Source: JAJRRH01 sp047638815 (GTDB lineage: Bacteria; Bacteroidota; Bacteroidia; Flavobacteriales_D; JABDKJ01). Taken from it: a stretch of 50,224 nucleotides of DNA. Location: contig JBLIMR010000015.1 in assembly GCA_047638815.1 (NCBI GenBank), positions 1 through 50,224 on the forward strand, given 5' to 3'. The notes beneath the pieces were generated by a model. That model had not been told where the DNA came from. It did no database searches and saw only the letters and a program-made list of their open reading frames with translations. Shown piece by piece: positions 35,435 to 44,636 of the stretch; position 1 is the first letter of the stretch, and each line of letters begins with the position of its first letter. A program made the position numbers and the translations under genes.

Positions 35435-36835
35435 ATGATCCTACGGCTATCCACAATATTTTTTTTCTTAATGCTTTTCTCTGTGGAGCATCAAAAATTA
35501 TACGGACAAGAGAACCTAAAAGTGATTTCGCAAATTGTGTACGATGGTTTAAAGAAAACCAAGGAACATATAGTTATTAGAGAAGTTGTTCTAGAAGTAG
35601 GAGATACTCTTACCCAAGCTGAATTAAATGTTGCCTTAGAACGTTCCGTTCAGAACATTAAAAACTTGAGATTATTCCTCAATATATCGAGTGAAGTATT
35701 GCCGCTTCCGGAGAACAACGTTATGATTTTGTTTACTTTAAGTGAGCGATTCTATACATTGCCGGCTCCTATTTTCACTTTTGAAGAACCAAATTTCAGT
35801 ACTTGGTGGAAGGATAAAGATTTTGAAAGAACCAGCTACGGACTGGAGATATTCCAAAGAAACCTGAGAGGAAGAAATGAGACTGTAGTGGCGAGGGCTA
35901 AGTTGGGTTTCACTCAAAGCCTATCGTTCTCTTATCATATTCCTTATATCAATAAGAATCAAAAGTTAGGCATGTCAATTCGGACATTCTATAAGCAGAA
36001 AGATGATGTTGTTTATACGACTCAAAACAACGAGAGATTGTTTTTTAGAGATCAAAATCAAAAATCCAAAGAAGAACGATTTTTAGGTATGGGCATTACA
36101 TTTCGCAGGGCTTTATATAATTTTCATGAATCAAATTTGTCCTATCGAAACATAGAGATATCAGACTCTCTGAGAAGTTTAAATCCTGATTATCTATTAA
36201 ATGGTAAAACCAAAAGAGAATATCTAACCCTATTTTACCGATGGATTAATAGTCGAACCGATTACAATGCATACCCACTTGAAGGAAGGATTGCAGAAGT
36301 GAAAATCACCAAGTTTGGATTGGGACTTTTTAACGCTGATTATAACCTTTTGACCTTGAGACCAACATATAGTCATTATCAAAAGGTGAAAGATAAAATA
36401 TGGTTTCACACTAAAGTGGCATTCAAGTATTCCTGGTTCAAAAAACTTCCGTACAATCTTCAAGAGGGGCTGGGATTTGGTGAGACGTTCGTTAGGGGAT
36501 ATGAGTTTTATATCATAGATGGACAACATTATTCTTTATTAAGAAATAACCTAAAATTTGCCTTGCTAACAAATAGAAAATTGAAAATCCCCTTGGTTAA
36601 ATCAGAAAAAATAAAGCAGGTACCCTTTGCACTTTATTTTAATTTTCACAATGACCTAGGATATACATGGGATAATTTAAGTGGTAGAAACAATCCATTG
36701 AGCAATCGACTCATGAGAGGTTCAGGTGCAGGGATGGATTTAGTTACGGGTTACGATCAGGTTTTTCGATTTGAGTATTCCATCAACGATAGGAGTGAAA
36801 CTGGGTTGTACTTTTCATACAGAAAATCAATATAG
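35435..36835 (+). CDS. BamA/TamA-like outer membrane barrel protein with one POTRA domain
   Basis: A 466-residue protein with signal peptide ending KLYGQ (about 25). One POTRA-like domain follows (about 30-108, with 'IREVVLEVGDTLTQAELNVALERS'). The remainder is a 16-strand-type beta-barrel rich in aromatic girdle residues, including 'GLGFGETFVRGYEFYIIDGQ', which resembles the RGY segment of Omp85 proteins. It is much shorter than BamA and may serve TamA-like or two-partner functions. It lies in the cluster with the true bamA 3 kb downstream. An upstream near-consensus box TTACTTTG has one mismatch. Confidence 0.8.
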   Translation: MILRLSTIFFFLMLFSVEHQKLYGQENLKVISQIVYDGLKKTKEHIVIREVVLEVGDTLTQAELNVALERSVQNIKNLRLFLNISSEVLPLPENNVMILFTLSERFYTLPAPIFTFEEPNFSTWWKDKDFERTSYGLEIFQRNLRGRNETVVARAKLGFTQSLSFSYHIPYINKNQKLGMSIRTFYKQKDDVVYTTQNNERLFFRDQNQKSKEERFLGMGITFRRALYNFHESNLSYRNIEISDSLRSLNPDYLLNGKTKREYLTLFYRWINSRTDYNAYPLEGRIAEVKITKFGLGLFNADYNLLTLRPTYSHYQKVKDKIWFHTKVAFKYSWFKKLPYNLQEGLGFGETFVRGYEFYIIDGQHYSLLRNNLKFALLTNRKLKIPLVKSEKIKQVPFALYFNFHNDLGYTWDNLSGRNNPLSNRLMRGSGAGMDLVTGYDQVFRFEYSINDRSETGLYFSYRKSI

Positions 36836-36958
36836 CAACATATAAAGTCACCTCTTCCTGTTTTTTTTGAGATTACTGCTTAGAATCTCATTTAAGCCTT
36901 GAATCGCAATTGTGTGTTTAGCGCTTTAATTTCTGTGGCAGTCTAGTCGAAATAATAA

Positions 36959-36966
36959 TAACTTTG
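36959..36966 (+). promoter_or_regulatory. Bacteroidota -7 promoter box (TAACTTTG) for nadK
   Basis: Exact TAnnTTTG match, about 35 bases before the ATG at 37002. No strong -33 element. Confidence 0.5.
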
Positions 36967-37001
36967 ATCCATAGAAAGACAATTTTTTACGAAAGGCCCA
37001 A

Positions 37002-37868
37002 ATGAAAATAGGATTATACGGAACTGAAAACAAAGAGGCAACACATATTGTAATGCTTCAGTTGATCGAGCTATTAAAAAACAGAGGTGTTGAGGTTTAT
37101 ATTTATGATAAATTTAAGGACCTGAGCACAAAAAGTGTTCAGGGTATCTTTAAGAATCAGAGTGATATTGAGGGAAATCTCGATTATGTTTTGAGTATTG
37201 GGGGTGATGGGACTTTCCTCAGTACGGCAACTTTGGTTGGTAATTCAGGTATTCCGGTTTTAGGAATCAATACCGGACGATTGGGCTTCTTAGCAAACGT
37301 TTCTAGGGATAATATTGAACACAATATAGATCTTTTGGTGGAGGGAAGATTTACAATCGATTCTCGATCGATGATCTCTTTGAATACCAAAAGTAAAATG
37401 TTTGGAGATACTAATTTTGCTCTGAATGAGATCGCCATTCATAAGAAAGACAGTGCTTCAATGGTCGTAATACACGTTGAAGCGGATGGCAATTTTCTAA
37501 ATTCTTATTGGGCCGATGGATTGATTATTTCCACACCTACGGGTTCAACAGCATATTCAATGAGCTGTGGAGGGCCTATTTTGGTGCCTAGGAACAAGAA
37601 TTTTATAGTAACTCCTAAAGCGGCACATCATTTAAACATTAGACCTATTGTAGTTCCGGATGATATTGAGTTGAAATTGACTGTAGAGGGAAGAGATAAA
37701 GAGTTTTTGGTCTCTTTGGATTCAAGATCTGAAAGCTTTAAGGCAACGGAAGAACTTATCGTGAGTAGAGCAAATTTTGATCTCAAAATGGTAAAACCCG
37801 AAGGAAGCACCTTTTTAAATACAATGAGATCAAAATTGCATTGGGGGATAGACAAAAGAAATAGTTGA
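37002..37868 (+). CDS. nadK: NAD kinase
   Basis: A 288-residue cytosolic kinase that phosphorylates NAD+ to NADP+. The GGDGTFL motif (67-73) is the hallmark ATP/NAD site. Further family motifs are NTGRLGFLA (about 90-98), FALNEIAIHKK (about 138-148) and the DGLIISTPTGSTAYSMSCGGP loop near 168-188. Length and order are typical. It sits between an Omp85-like gene and the DUF6089 gene, in a recurrent Bacteroidota cluster with uppS and bamA. Confidence 0.96.
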   Translation: MKIGLYGTENKEATHIVMLQLIELLKNRGVEVYIYDKFKDLSTKSVQGIFKNQSDIEGNLDYVLSIGGDGTFLSTATLVGNSGIPVLGINTGRLGFLANVSRDNIEHNIDLLVEGRFTIDSRSMISLNTKSKMFGDTNFALNEIAIHKKDSASMVVIHVEADGNFLNSYWADGLIISTPTGSTAYSMSCGGPILVPRNKNFIVTPKAAHHLNIRPIVVPDDIELKLTVEGRDKEFLVSLDSRSESFKATEELIVSRANFDLKMVKPEGSTFLNTMRSKLHWGIDKRNS

Positions 37869-37952
37869 TATAATTATAAACCTATTGAGGATTTCAGCGT
37901 ATTATTAAGCTGATTAGCGCAATAAAAATTGAATTTGAGCATTATAAAAACG

Positions 37953-38816
37953 ATGAAAATAAGAATCACACTGATTTTGTGTTTCAGTTTACTGGGGTCG
38001 TCTTTTTTTGCACAGAAGAATGCACACACTTTTTACCCTGAAATAGGGATTATGGGTGGTGTTTCTTATTATATCGGAGACATCAACCCATATAGGCATT
38101 TCGGATCGGAAATGGCATTCGGTTATGCAGGAGTTTACCGTGCAAACATAACCAGACGACATGTCATTCGCGTACAAGCGTCAAAATTCAAGGTGCAAGC
38201 CCACGACAACCAAAATAAAGATGCCAGTTTGGTCAATAGAAATTTACACTTCAGATCAGACATTACGGAATTCGCTATTTTACTGGAAATCAATTTTCAT
38301 AGCTTTAGAATTGGCGATAAGTATGAGGTTTTGACGCCCTATGTTTTTGGCGGAGTAGCCCAATTTACTATGGATCCCGAAGCCGAAATTGACGGAAGTT
38401 GGTTTGAACTTCAAACGTTGCATACTGAAGGTCAAACAATTGGTGGCAATGAAGGGGAATACAAACGTAGTCAATTTGCTTTGCCATTTGGCGTTGGCGT
38501 TAAATATGCCTTTGCCGAACGTTTGGCACTATCCCTAGAATGGGGCATGAGAAAAACGAGTACTGATTACCTTGATGATGTTAGTGGATTTTATGGTGAC
38601 CCAGGTGAAATTAGGGAAAGTTCTGGAGAACTTGGTGCTGCCTTATCAGACCGAAGTCTGGAAACCGTTGGGCCAAATGGCACCAATAACGGAGTTTATA
38701 GGGGTAATCCTGATAACAACGATTGGTACATATACTCTGGTCTAATGTTAAGCGTGCGATTGGGTAAAAATTACACATCTTGTTGGCGTGGTGATAAAAG
38801 TGCCAAGAAATATTAA
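37953..38816 (+). CDS. DUF6089-type outer membrane beta-barrel protein
   Basis: A 287-residue protein with signal peptide MKIRITLILCFSLLGSSFFAQ. I use the ATG at 37953; a TTG eight codons upstream is less likely because it lengthens the signal unnaturally. The mature protein opens HTFYPEIGIMGGVSYYIGD, typical of this Bacteroidota family found between nadK and uppS. It is beta-rich, with alternating aromatic residues consistent with a small barrel (about 8 strands). Function unknown; position suggests an envelope-assembly role. Confidence 0.82.
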   Translation: MKIRITLILCFSLLGSSFFAQKNAHTFYPEIGIMGGVSYYIGDINPYRHFGSEMAFGYAGVYRANITRRHVIRVQASKFKVQAHDNQNKDASLVNRNLHFRSDITEFAILLEINFHSFRIGDKYEVLTPYVFGGVAQFTMDPEAEIDGSWFELQTLHTEGQTIGGNEGEYKRSQFALPFGVGVKYAFAERLALSLEWGMRKTSTDYLDDVSGFYGDPGEIRESSGELGAALSDRSLETVGPNGTNNGVYRGNPDNNDWYIYSGLMLSVRLGKNYTSCWRGDKSAKKY

Positions 38817-38845
38817 TCTTCTACTACTTCATTATACGATTTGCT

Positions 38846-38853
38846 TAACTTTG
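38846..38853 (+). promoter_or_regulatory. Bacteroidota -7 promoter box (TAACTTTG) for the uppS-bamA-skp genes
   Basis: Exact TAnnTTTG match 20 bases before the ATG at 38874. It probably starts the transcript ending at the terminator near 43470. Confidence 0.5.
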
Positions 38854-38873
38854 CCGTTTACTTCAGTTAAACG

Positions 38874-39620
38874 ATGACTAATCAATTGTCTCAACAAATC
38901 GAGTCAAATAAAATTCCAGAACACGTTGCCATCATTATGGATGGGAATGGAAGATGGGCTGAAAACCACGGTGAAATGAGGGTTTACGGGCATGTTAATG
39001 GCGTTGATTCCGTACGCGAAGCATTGGAAGCAGCGTCAGAACTTAAGGTGAAATACCTCACACTATATGCTTTTTCAACTGAAAATTGGAATAGACCTAA
39101 AAAAGAGGTTGACGCTTTGATGGAACTTCTTGTGGATACAATTGTAAAAGAGATCGATAAACTTCACGAAAATGATGTGAAACTATGCTCAATTGGGGCC
39201 TTAGAAAACTTGCCTGAATCCTGTCAGAAAACTTTACAAACGGCTATGCAAAAAACGGCTGCGAATAAAGGAACGAATCTGATTTTGGCATTGAGTTATA
39301 GCGGAAGATGGGAAATTAAAGAAGCGGTTAAAAGTATCGTTGAAAAAGCCATTTCCGGAGATCTTAAAGCTAGTGACGTTTCAGACGAATTGATCTCTGA
39401 TCATCTTAAAACCAAAAATATTCCAGATCCGGAATTACTAATTAGAACCAGTGGTGAATGCAGGGTCAGCAATTTTTTACTTTGGCAAATTGCATACTCG
39501 GAGCTTTATTTTACCGAAACACTTTGGCCCGATTTCAAAAAAGATGATTTCTACAAAGCGATATTGGCTTACCAGGGAAGAGAAAGAAGATTTGGTTTGG
39601 TAGGATCTCAAAAAACCTAA
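38874..39620 (+). CDS. uppS: Isoprenyl transferase (undecaprenyl diphosphate synthase)
   Basis: A 248-residue cis-prenyltransferase that makes the undecaprenyl carrier lipid for peptidoglycan and O-antigen. The motif HVAIIMDGNGRWAE places the catalytic D23. FSTENWNRPKKEV (about 68-80) and the C-terminal RTSGECRVSNFLLWQIAYSEL with the following ETLWPDF are family signatures. Length is normal. The gene is 23 bases upstream of bamA, probably co-transcribed; uppS-bamA linkage is common in many Gram-negative phyla. Confidence 0.95.
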   Translation: MTNQLSQQIESNKIPEHVAIIMDGNGRWAENHGEMRVYGHVNGVDSVREALEAASELKVKYLTLYAFSTENWNRPKKEVDALMELLVDTIVKEIDKLHENDVKLCSIGALENLPESCQKTLQTAMQKTAANKGTNLILALSYSGRWEIKEAVKSIVEKAISGDLKASDVSDELISDHLKTKNIPDPELLIRTSGECRVSNFLLWQIAYSELYFTETLWPDFKKDDFYKAILAYQGRERRFGLVGSQKT

Positions 39621-39643
39621 TACGCTTGCGCAAAATAATATAC

Positions 39644-42217
39644 ATGATTCAAGAAACTAATTTGATTAAAACACTAACTTTCATTTGCGTACTTTTTACT
39701 GTTTTCCTAGGTCACGCTCAGATCGATAATACTGAATTTGCAGTTCCAAAAAAGTATGTTGTTGCCGGAATTACGGTCTTAGGATCTGAATCGGCAGACG
39801 TCCAAACGATTAAATTGTTTGCAGGAATAAAAGAAGGAGATAAAATATTAATCCCAGGTGAAAAAATCACTAAAGCCATCCAAAATTTGTGGGATCAGGA
39901 TTTATTCTCAGATGTGCAAATTGGTGTTGCTGAGGTCAGAGGTGAATCTGCATACTTAGTCATTGAGGTGAAAGAAAGAAGTCTTCTTGAAGGCTACAGT
40001 TTTCACGGAATTTCAAAATCAGAAGCAAATAATGTTAGGGATGATATAGATCTTCAAAAGAATAGAATTGTAAATGAAAACCTATTAAATAACACTAGGA
40101 TTATCGTTAAAAATTACTTCTTGGATAAAGGCTATCTGAAAACTCGTGTCACCATTGAAAAAGAAGAATTGGACTCCGCACTTAAAAGAGTCAATCTAAA
40201 GATTAATGTTAATAAGGGCAATAGAGTAAAGATCAACGAAATCAATATTGAGGGGCTAACTGCTGTAAAGGAAAACAAGTTAAAAAAGAAAATGAAGGAT
40301 ACCAAAGAGAAACATTGGTATCGTTTATTTAAAAGATCAAAATTCAAGAAATCGGATTATAAAACGGATAGAAAAATAATTGTTGAGACCCTTAATAAAA
40401 AGGGATATCGGAATGCGAAACTTGAATTTGACACTACTTACTTTGCCAATGAAAATTCGCTCAATATCGATATTAAGGTAAAAGAAGGCAATCGATTTTA
40501 TTTTAGAAATGTTTCGTGGTTGGGAAATACAAAGTATGAAACAAGAAGATTAGATAATCGCTTGGGGATATCAGAAGGAGACATCTATGATAAATCAAAA
40601 TTGAGTGAGCGTCTATTTGGAAGCCCAAATGGCAATGATGTCAGCTCTTTGTACTTAGATAATGGTTATTTATCTTTTAATGCAAATCCTGTTGAAGTGT
40701 TAGTAGAGAATGACTCTATTGATATTGAGGTTCGGATTTACGAAGGGAAACAGTATCGAGTGAATAAGGTAATTATCAGTGGCAATAGTATGACTAATGA
40801 GCATGTGATAAGAAGAGAGATTCGAACTAGACCTGGGGACCTTTTTAGCCGATCTGATATTATTCGAACACAAAGAGAATTATCTCAATTAGGTTATTTC
40901 GACCCTGCCGGTTTTGAGGTTAACCCTCAACAAAATCCAACGGATGGAACGGTTGATATTGAATATGTTGTCGCTGAAAAACCATCGGATCAAATTGAAT
41001 TGCAAGGGGGATGGGGTAATGGTCGAATAGTAGGTACCCTAGCTTTGAGTTTTAATAATTTCTCAATGCGTAAGGCCGTAACTAAGAGCAAAACTGGAAG
41101 TTCTCACTGGGCACCAGTTCCTAGAGGGGATGGGCAAAGACTTTCGTTGAGAGCACAATCAAACGGAATAGGATATCAGAGTTATAGTTTGTCATTTCTA
41201 GAACCTTGGATGGGAGGGAAGAAGCCCAACTCGTTTAGTGTTTCTGCAAGTCATTCAGTTTTGAGATCGGGACAGAAATTTATCAATAACTCAGAAGGTG
41301 ATCGAATCCGTAATCCTGATGATGAGTTTATGAAAATATATGGTGGATCTGTTGGTTTTGGTGCTAGAATGAAAGTTCCAGATGACTATTTTCAATTTTT
41401 CGCATCAGTAAATTATCAGCATTATTTATTGCAGAATTATAGAAGAAATGTTGTTCAGAATATTGATTTTGATAATGGAAGCGCAAATAATTTATCCGCT
41501 ACGCTGTCATTGTACAGAGACTCAAGAAGTGGCAACCCAATATTCCAGACTGGAGGATCAAAAATAGGAGCTACATTGCAGGTTACACCGCCATGGTCTA
41601 AATTCAATAAATTAAGAAATGTTGAAGATTTCAGTGAAGTTTCTGAGCAGGATATATACAAGTGGATAGAATACCATAAGTGGAAGTTTACCGCTGAATG
41701 GTATAATCCTTTATCACCGAGTGGGGAAACATCAGACAGTAAGTTTGTGTTGTTTACAAAAGTCGGAATCGGCTTCCTTGGTACTTGGAACAATCAAATT
41801 GGAACTTCTCCTTTTGAAAGATTCTACTTGGGTGGTAGTCCACTGTCTGGATTTCAATTCGATGGTAGAGAAATTATATCTCTTAGAGGTTATGATGATA
41901 ACTCCCTGTCATCTGACAATGGAGATTCATTCATCAATAAATATACGATGGAGTTGAGATATCTGCTATCTCCTAGCCCAAGTGCTACTATTTATGCATT
42001 AGGTTTCTTAGAAGCTGGGGATAGTTGGTCAGATTTCAAAGATTTTGATCCTTTTGGAGTTAAGCGTTCAGGAGGTGTTGGTATGAGATTGTTCCTTCCT
42101 ATGTTTGGACTGTTGGGACTTGATTATGGTTGGCGTTTTGATGATGTCTTCAATCAGCCAGGAATGCCGCAGGGACAGTTCCACTTTACCATTGGCACGA
42201 ATCTTGGAGAACTGTAA
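39644..42217 (+). CDS. bamA: Outer membrane protein assembly factor BamA
   Basis: An 857-residue Omp85 protein, the core of the outer membrane protein insertase. I use the ATG at 39644, six codons after a TTG, which begins a proper signal peptide ending FLGHAQ. Successive POTRA domains cover about 30-430 (e.g. 'YVVAGITVLGSESADVQTIK', 'NEINIEGLTAVKENKLKKKM', 'YRVNKVIISGNSMTNEHVI'). The C-terminal ~400 residues form the 16-strand barrel, with GGSPLSGFQFDGREIISLRGYDDN containing the conserved lid-loop RGY triad. It is followed by two skp-like chaperone genes. Confidence 0.95.
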   Translation: MIQETNLIKTLTFICVLFTVFLGHAQIDNTEFAVPKKYVVAGITVLGSESADVQTIKLFAGIKEGDKILIPGEKITKAIQNLWDQDLFSDVQIGVAEVRGESAYLVIEVKERSLLEGYSFHGISKSEANNVRDDIDLQKNRIVNENLLNNTRIIVKNYFLDKGYLKTRVTIEKEELDSALKRVNLKINVNKGNRVKINEINIEGLTAVKENKLKKKMKDTKEKHWYRLFKRSKFKKSDYKTDRKIIVETLNKKGYRNAKLEFDTTYFANENSLNIDIKVKEGNRFYFRNVSWLGNTKYETRRLDNRLGISEGDIYDKSKLSERLFGSPNGNDVSSLYLDNGYLSFNANPVEVLVENDSIDIEVRIYEGKQYRVNKVIISGNSMTNEHVIRREIRTRPGDLFSRSDIIRTQRELSQLGYFDPAGFEVNPQQNPTDGTVDIEYVVAEKPSDQIELQGGWGNGRIVGTLALSFNNFSMRKAVTKSKTGSSHWAPVPRGDGQRLSLRAQSNGIGYQSYSLSFLEPWMGGKKPNSFSVSASHSVLRSGQKFINNSEGDRIRNPDDEFMKIYGGSVGFGARMKVPDDYFQFFASVNYQHYLLQNYRRNVVQNIDFDNGSANNLSATLSLYRDSRSGNPIFQTGGSKIGATLQVTPPWSKFNKLRNVEDFSEVSEQDIYKWIEYHKWKFTAEWYNPLSPSGETSDSKFVLFTKVGIGFLGTWNNQIGTSPFERFYLGGSPLSGFQFDGREIISLRGYDDNSLSSDNGDSFINKYTMELRYLLSPSPSATIYALGFLEAGDSWSDFKDFDPFGVKRSGGVGMRLFLPMFGLLGLDYGWRFDDVFNQPGMPQGQFHFTIGTNLGEL

Positions 42218-42260
42218 TCAAAATTAATATTAACTTCGCTCGCGCTTAAAAATTAGAACC

Positions 42261-42878
42261 ATGAAAAAATTACTTCCGATAGTCGTATTTTTACTTATTG
42301 GACTTAGTACATCTGCTCAAAAGTTCGCTTTTGTAGATACCAAGTATATCCTTGAAAACATGCCGGAGTATGAGTCAGCTCAAAACGAAATTGATGATGT
42401 ATCTTCAGGTTGGCAGGATGAAATAGCGGGTAGATATGACGTGATAGAGAGATTGTATAAATCTTATCAGGCGGAGCAAGTAATCATGACGGACGAGATG
42501 AAGGCTGATAGAGAGGAGGATATCATGAATAAAGAAAGAGAAGCGAAAGCATTGCAGAAACAAAGATTTGGTGTGGAGGGAGATTTGTTCAAAAAGAGAC
42601 AAGAGTTAATATTGCCCATCCAAGAAAAAATTTGGGACGCCATTAGAGAATATGCGCTCGAAGGAGCCTATATGGCCATCCTAGATAAGTCTTCAGACTC
42701 TGGTGTGTTGTATGCAAATAGTAAATATGACAAAAGTGACAAAGTCTTAAGAAAGATGGGTATCAGACCAGGGGATAATAAGAAGGCTAAAGAGGAGTCG
42801 TCTGGTTCTTCTAAAGAGTCAACATCTCCTAAAAGTGATGCTAAGGGTGGTGTTAAATCGGCACCTTCAAAAAAATAA
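42261..42878 (+). CDS. OmpH/Skp-family periplasmic chaperone, copy 1
   Basis: A 205-residue protein with signal peptide ending STSAQ (about 19). The Skp core has FVDTKYILENMPEYESAQNEI at its start, a long charged coiled coil (about 45-115) and a beta-return with 'AILDKSSDSGVLYANSKYDKSD'. Skp trimers shield unfolded outer membrane proteins on the way to BamA. The last ~35 residues are a low-complexity Ser/Lys tail (KKAKEESSGSSKEST onwards) that copy 2 lacks. The order bamA-skp-skp is the usual Bacteroidota arrangement. Confidence 0.92.
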   Translation: MKKLLPIVVFLLIGLSTSAQKFAFVDTKYILENMPEYESAQNEIDDVSSGWQDEIAGRYDVIERLYKSYQAEQVIMTDEMKADREEDIMNKEREAKALQKQRFGVEGDLFKKRQELILPIQEKIWDAIREYALEGAYMAILDKSSDSGVLYANSKYDKSDKVLRKMGIRPGDNKKAKEESSGSSKESTSPKSDAKGGVKSAPSKK

Positions 42879-42906
42879 TTCAATTCAATAAAACAATAAA
42901 TTTAAA

Positions 42907-43416
42907 ATGAAAAAATTACTAATCATATGTCTAGGCCTAGTTCTATCGGCAACATCGATGAACGCTCAGACTGCCCTTACAAAATTAGGACACATCAACA
43001 GTCAAGAGATATTACAAGCCATGCCTGCTAGAGCTGTTGCTGAAAAGCAAATGACGGAGCTACGAACAAAATTGGAGACAAGATTACAGGATATGTCCAA
43101 AGAATATGAGACTAAAGTTGTTCAGTTTCAAAGTCAAGATCCATCTACTCCTGCTGCTACAGTGGAAGCTTTGAAGAGTGAAATCATTGAGTTGGAAACA
43201 AGAATTCAAACGTACCAAGTAAGTGCGGAACAAGAATTGTTGAAAAAACAAGAAGATTTACTTCAGCCAATGCTTGAAAAAGTTCAAAATGCAATTGATG
43301 AAGTTGGTGCTGAAAATGGATTTGCTTATATCTTTGACGTGAGTACTGGTGCTGTTTTATACAAAGCAGGTGAGGATGTTGGAGTTTTGGTGAAAAAGAA
43401 ATTAGGCATGATGTAA
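42907..43416 (+). CDS. OmpH/Skp-family periplasmic chaperone, copy 2
   Basis: A 169-residue Skp-like protein with signal peptide ending SMNAQ (about 21). It begins KLGHINSQEILQAMP and has a coiled coil of about 45-125 with 'KLETRLQDMSKEYETKVVQF'. It closes GFAYIFDVSTGAVLYKAGEDV. It is shorter and less charged than copy 1 and lacks the Ser/Lys tail, so the two copies may form distinct or mixed trimers (inference). It is the last gene before the strong terminator at 43438-43474. Confidence 0.93.
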   Translation: MKKLLIICLGLVLSATSMNAQTALTKLGHINSQEILQAMPARAVAEKQMTELRTKLETRLQDMSKEYETKVVQFQSQDPSTPAATVEALKSEIIELETRIQTYQVSAEQELLKKQEDLLQPMLEKVQNAIDEVGAENGFAYIFDVSTGAVLYKAGEDVGVLVKKKLGMM

Positions 43417-43437
43417 GCCTTTAATATTATTTGAAAG

Positions 43438-43474
43438 CGCTCTTCTGATACTAATCGGAAGGGCGTTTTTTTTT
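43438..43474 (+). terminator. Rho-independent terminator of the uppS-bamA-skp transcript
   Basis: A 12-bp stem, CGCTCTTCTGAT (43438-43449) against ATCGGAAGGGCG (43454-43465), with two G-T wobbles and a 4-base loop. It is followed by nine T's. It lies between convergent genes. Confidence 0.9.
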
Positions 43475-43497
43475 GCTTCAAATCAAAGCCTTAAACC

Positions 43498-44199
43498 TTA
43501 CAAAATATTCAACAATTCATCCAACTCTTTGATTTCATGGGTGAAAGAATGTTCATGTTGATGCTCTTCCGGATTAAAATACACTTGATCCATTTGAACA
43601 CCTTTAGCGCCAAGAAGATCGGCTTCTATACTATCTCCGATCATTAAGCTTTCTTCTGCTTTCGTTGAAGCAAGATTTAGCGCATGATGAAAAATGTCTG
43701 GATGAGGTTTGTTTTTACCAAACTCTTCAGAAATAATTACATGATTGAAGTACTTACTTAAGCCAGATTTATCCAGCTTAATGTACTGTACTTCTTTGAA
43801 GCCATTGGTAATAATGTGGAGTTCGTAATTTTTGTTTTTTAGTTGCTCAAGAACATCGATGGTATTTGGGAATAGTGCTGTCTTATATGGGCTCAGCTGT
43901 ATGTATCGTTCTCCTAATTTTATCCCGAGGTTAACATCTTCAACACCAATAGATGCTAATGTTCTAATGAATCTAATGCTACGAAGAGATTCCTTTTCTA
44001 TATCACCTCTTCGGTATTGTCTCCAGTAAAAATTATTTACTGCTTTATAGGTTTTGTAAAACTTATCGAATTGCTTTCCGCTCCTTGCTTCAATATCGCA
44101 CTCGGAGTACAGCTCTTGTAATGCCAACTTTGAGTTGGTATCAAAATCCCACAATGTACGGTCAAGGTCGAAAAAAATGTGCTTGTAGTTTGACGTCAT
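43498..44199 (-). CDS. yjjG: YjjG-family HAD hydrolase (noncanonical pyrimidine 5'-nucleotidase type)
   Basis: A 233-residue HAD phosphatase. Motif I FFDLDRTLWDF gives catalytic D11 and D13, with a tryptophan after the second Asp as in YjjG/HAD-subfamily IA. Motif II is IITNGF (about 125-130), motif III uses the Lys in FGKNKPHPDIF, and motif IV is MIGDSIEADLLGAK. E. coli YjjG removes phosphate from damaged pyrimidine monophosphates. Translation is coupled to the upstream membrane protein by an ATGA overlap, and upp lies further upstream, so a pyrimidine salvage/house-cleaning operon is plausible. Confidence 0.9.
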   Translation of the reverse strand: MTSNYKHIFFDLDRTLWDFDTNSKLALQELYSECDIEARSGKQFDKFYKTYKAVNNFYWRQYRRGDIEKESLRSIRFIRTLASIGVEDVNLGIKLGERYIQLSPYKTALFPNTIDVLEQLKNKNYELHIITNGFKEVQYIKLDKSGLSKYFNHVIISEEFGKNKPHPDIFHHALNLASTKAEESLMIGDSIEADLLGAKGVQMDQVYFNPEEHQHEHSFTHEIKELDELLNIL

Positions 44200-44624
44200 A
44201 TTGCTGTCCTAATAAAGTAAGAAATGGAGGTAAGAACAAGAGACCATAAGCAATAACATATTATCATGTATGGTACCACCGTCTTTTTGTGGCTAAAAAA
44301 CCTAGAAGCAATTATCGCGGTCAAAGGCACTCCGGCCAATGGTGAGATAAGAAATAAACCTCTTAAGCCCGTTTTAGAAATAAATCTGAGTGTCTTAAAA
44401 GTGGACTTAGAGATTTTTTTCACCTTTCCCTCCCTTCTTTTCTCAAGATAATTAAATAGGATATTTCCTAGAAAGTAAAATGACAGAAATCCAATTGCCG
44501 CACCTACTGATGTGACAACCCACGTGTATAAAAATCCGTTACCAGCGGTTATCATAATGGATGGCGTTAAAATAAATTTAACGATGGTCGCAAGGACCCA
44601 TGCTATTATTGCTCCAATACTCAT
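44196..44624 (-). CDS. Small multi-pass membrane protein of unknown function
   Basis: A 142-residue protein with about four hydrophobic segments (about 3-22, 27-52, 86-107 and 115-138), with a basic loop RREGKVKKISKSTFKT between the second and third. The segment ISPLAGVPLTAIIASRFF is the most patterned. I do not recognise the family. It starts 12 bases after upp and overlaps yjjG by four bases, so it is the middle gene of a three-gene operon. Confidence 0.75.
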   Translation of the reverse strand: MSIGAIIAWVLATIVKFILTPSIMITAGNGFLYTWVVTSVGAAIGFLSFYFLGNILFNYLEKRREGKVKKISKSTFKTLRFISKTGLRGLFLISPLAGVPLTAIIASRFFSHKKTVVPYMIICYCLWSLVLTSISYFIRTAI

Positions 44625-44636
44625 GATCGAAACAGA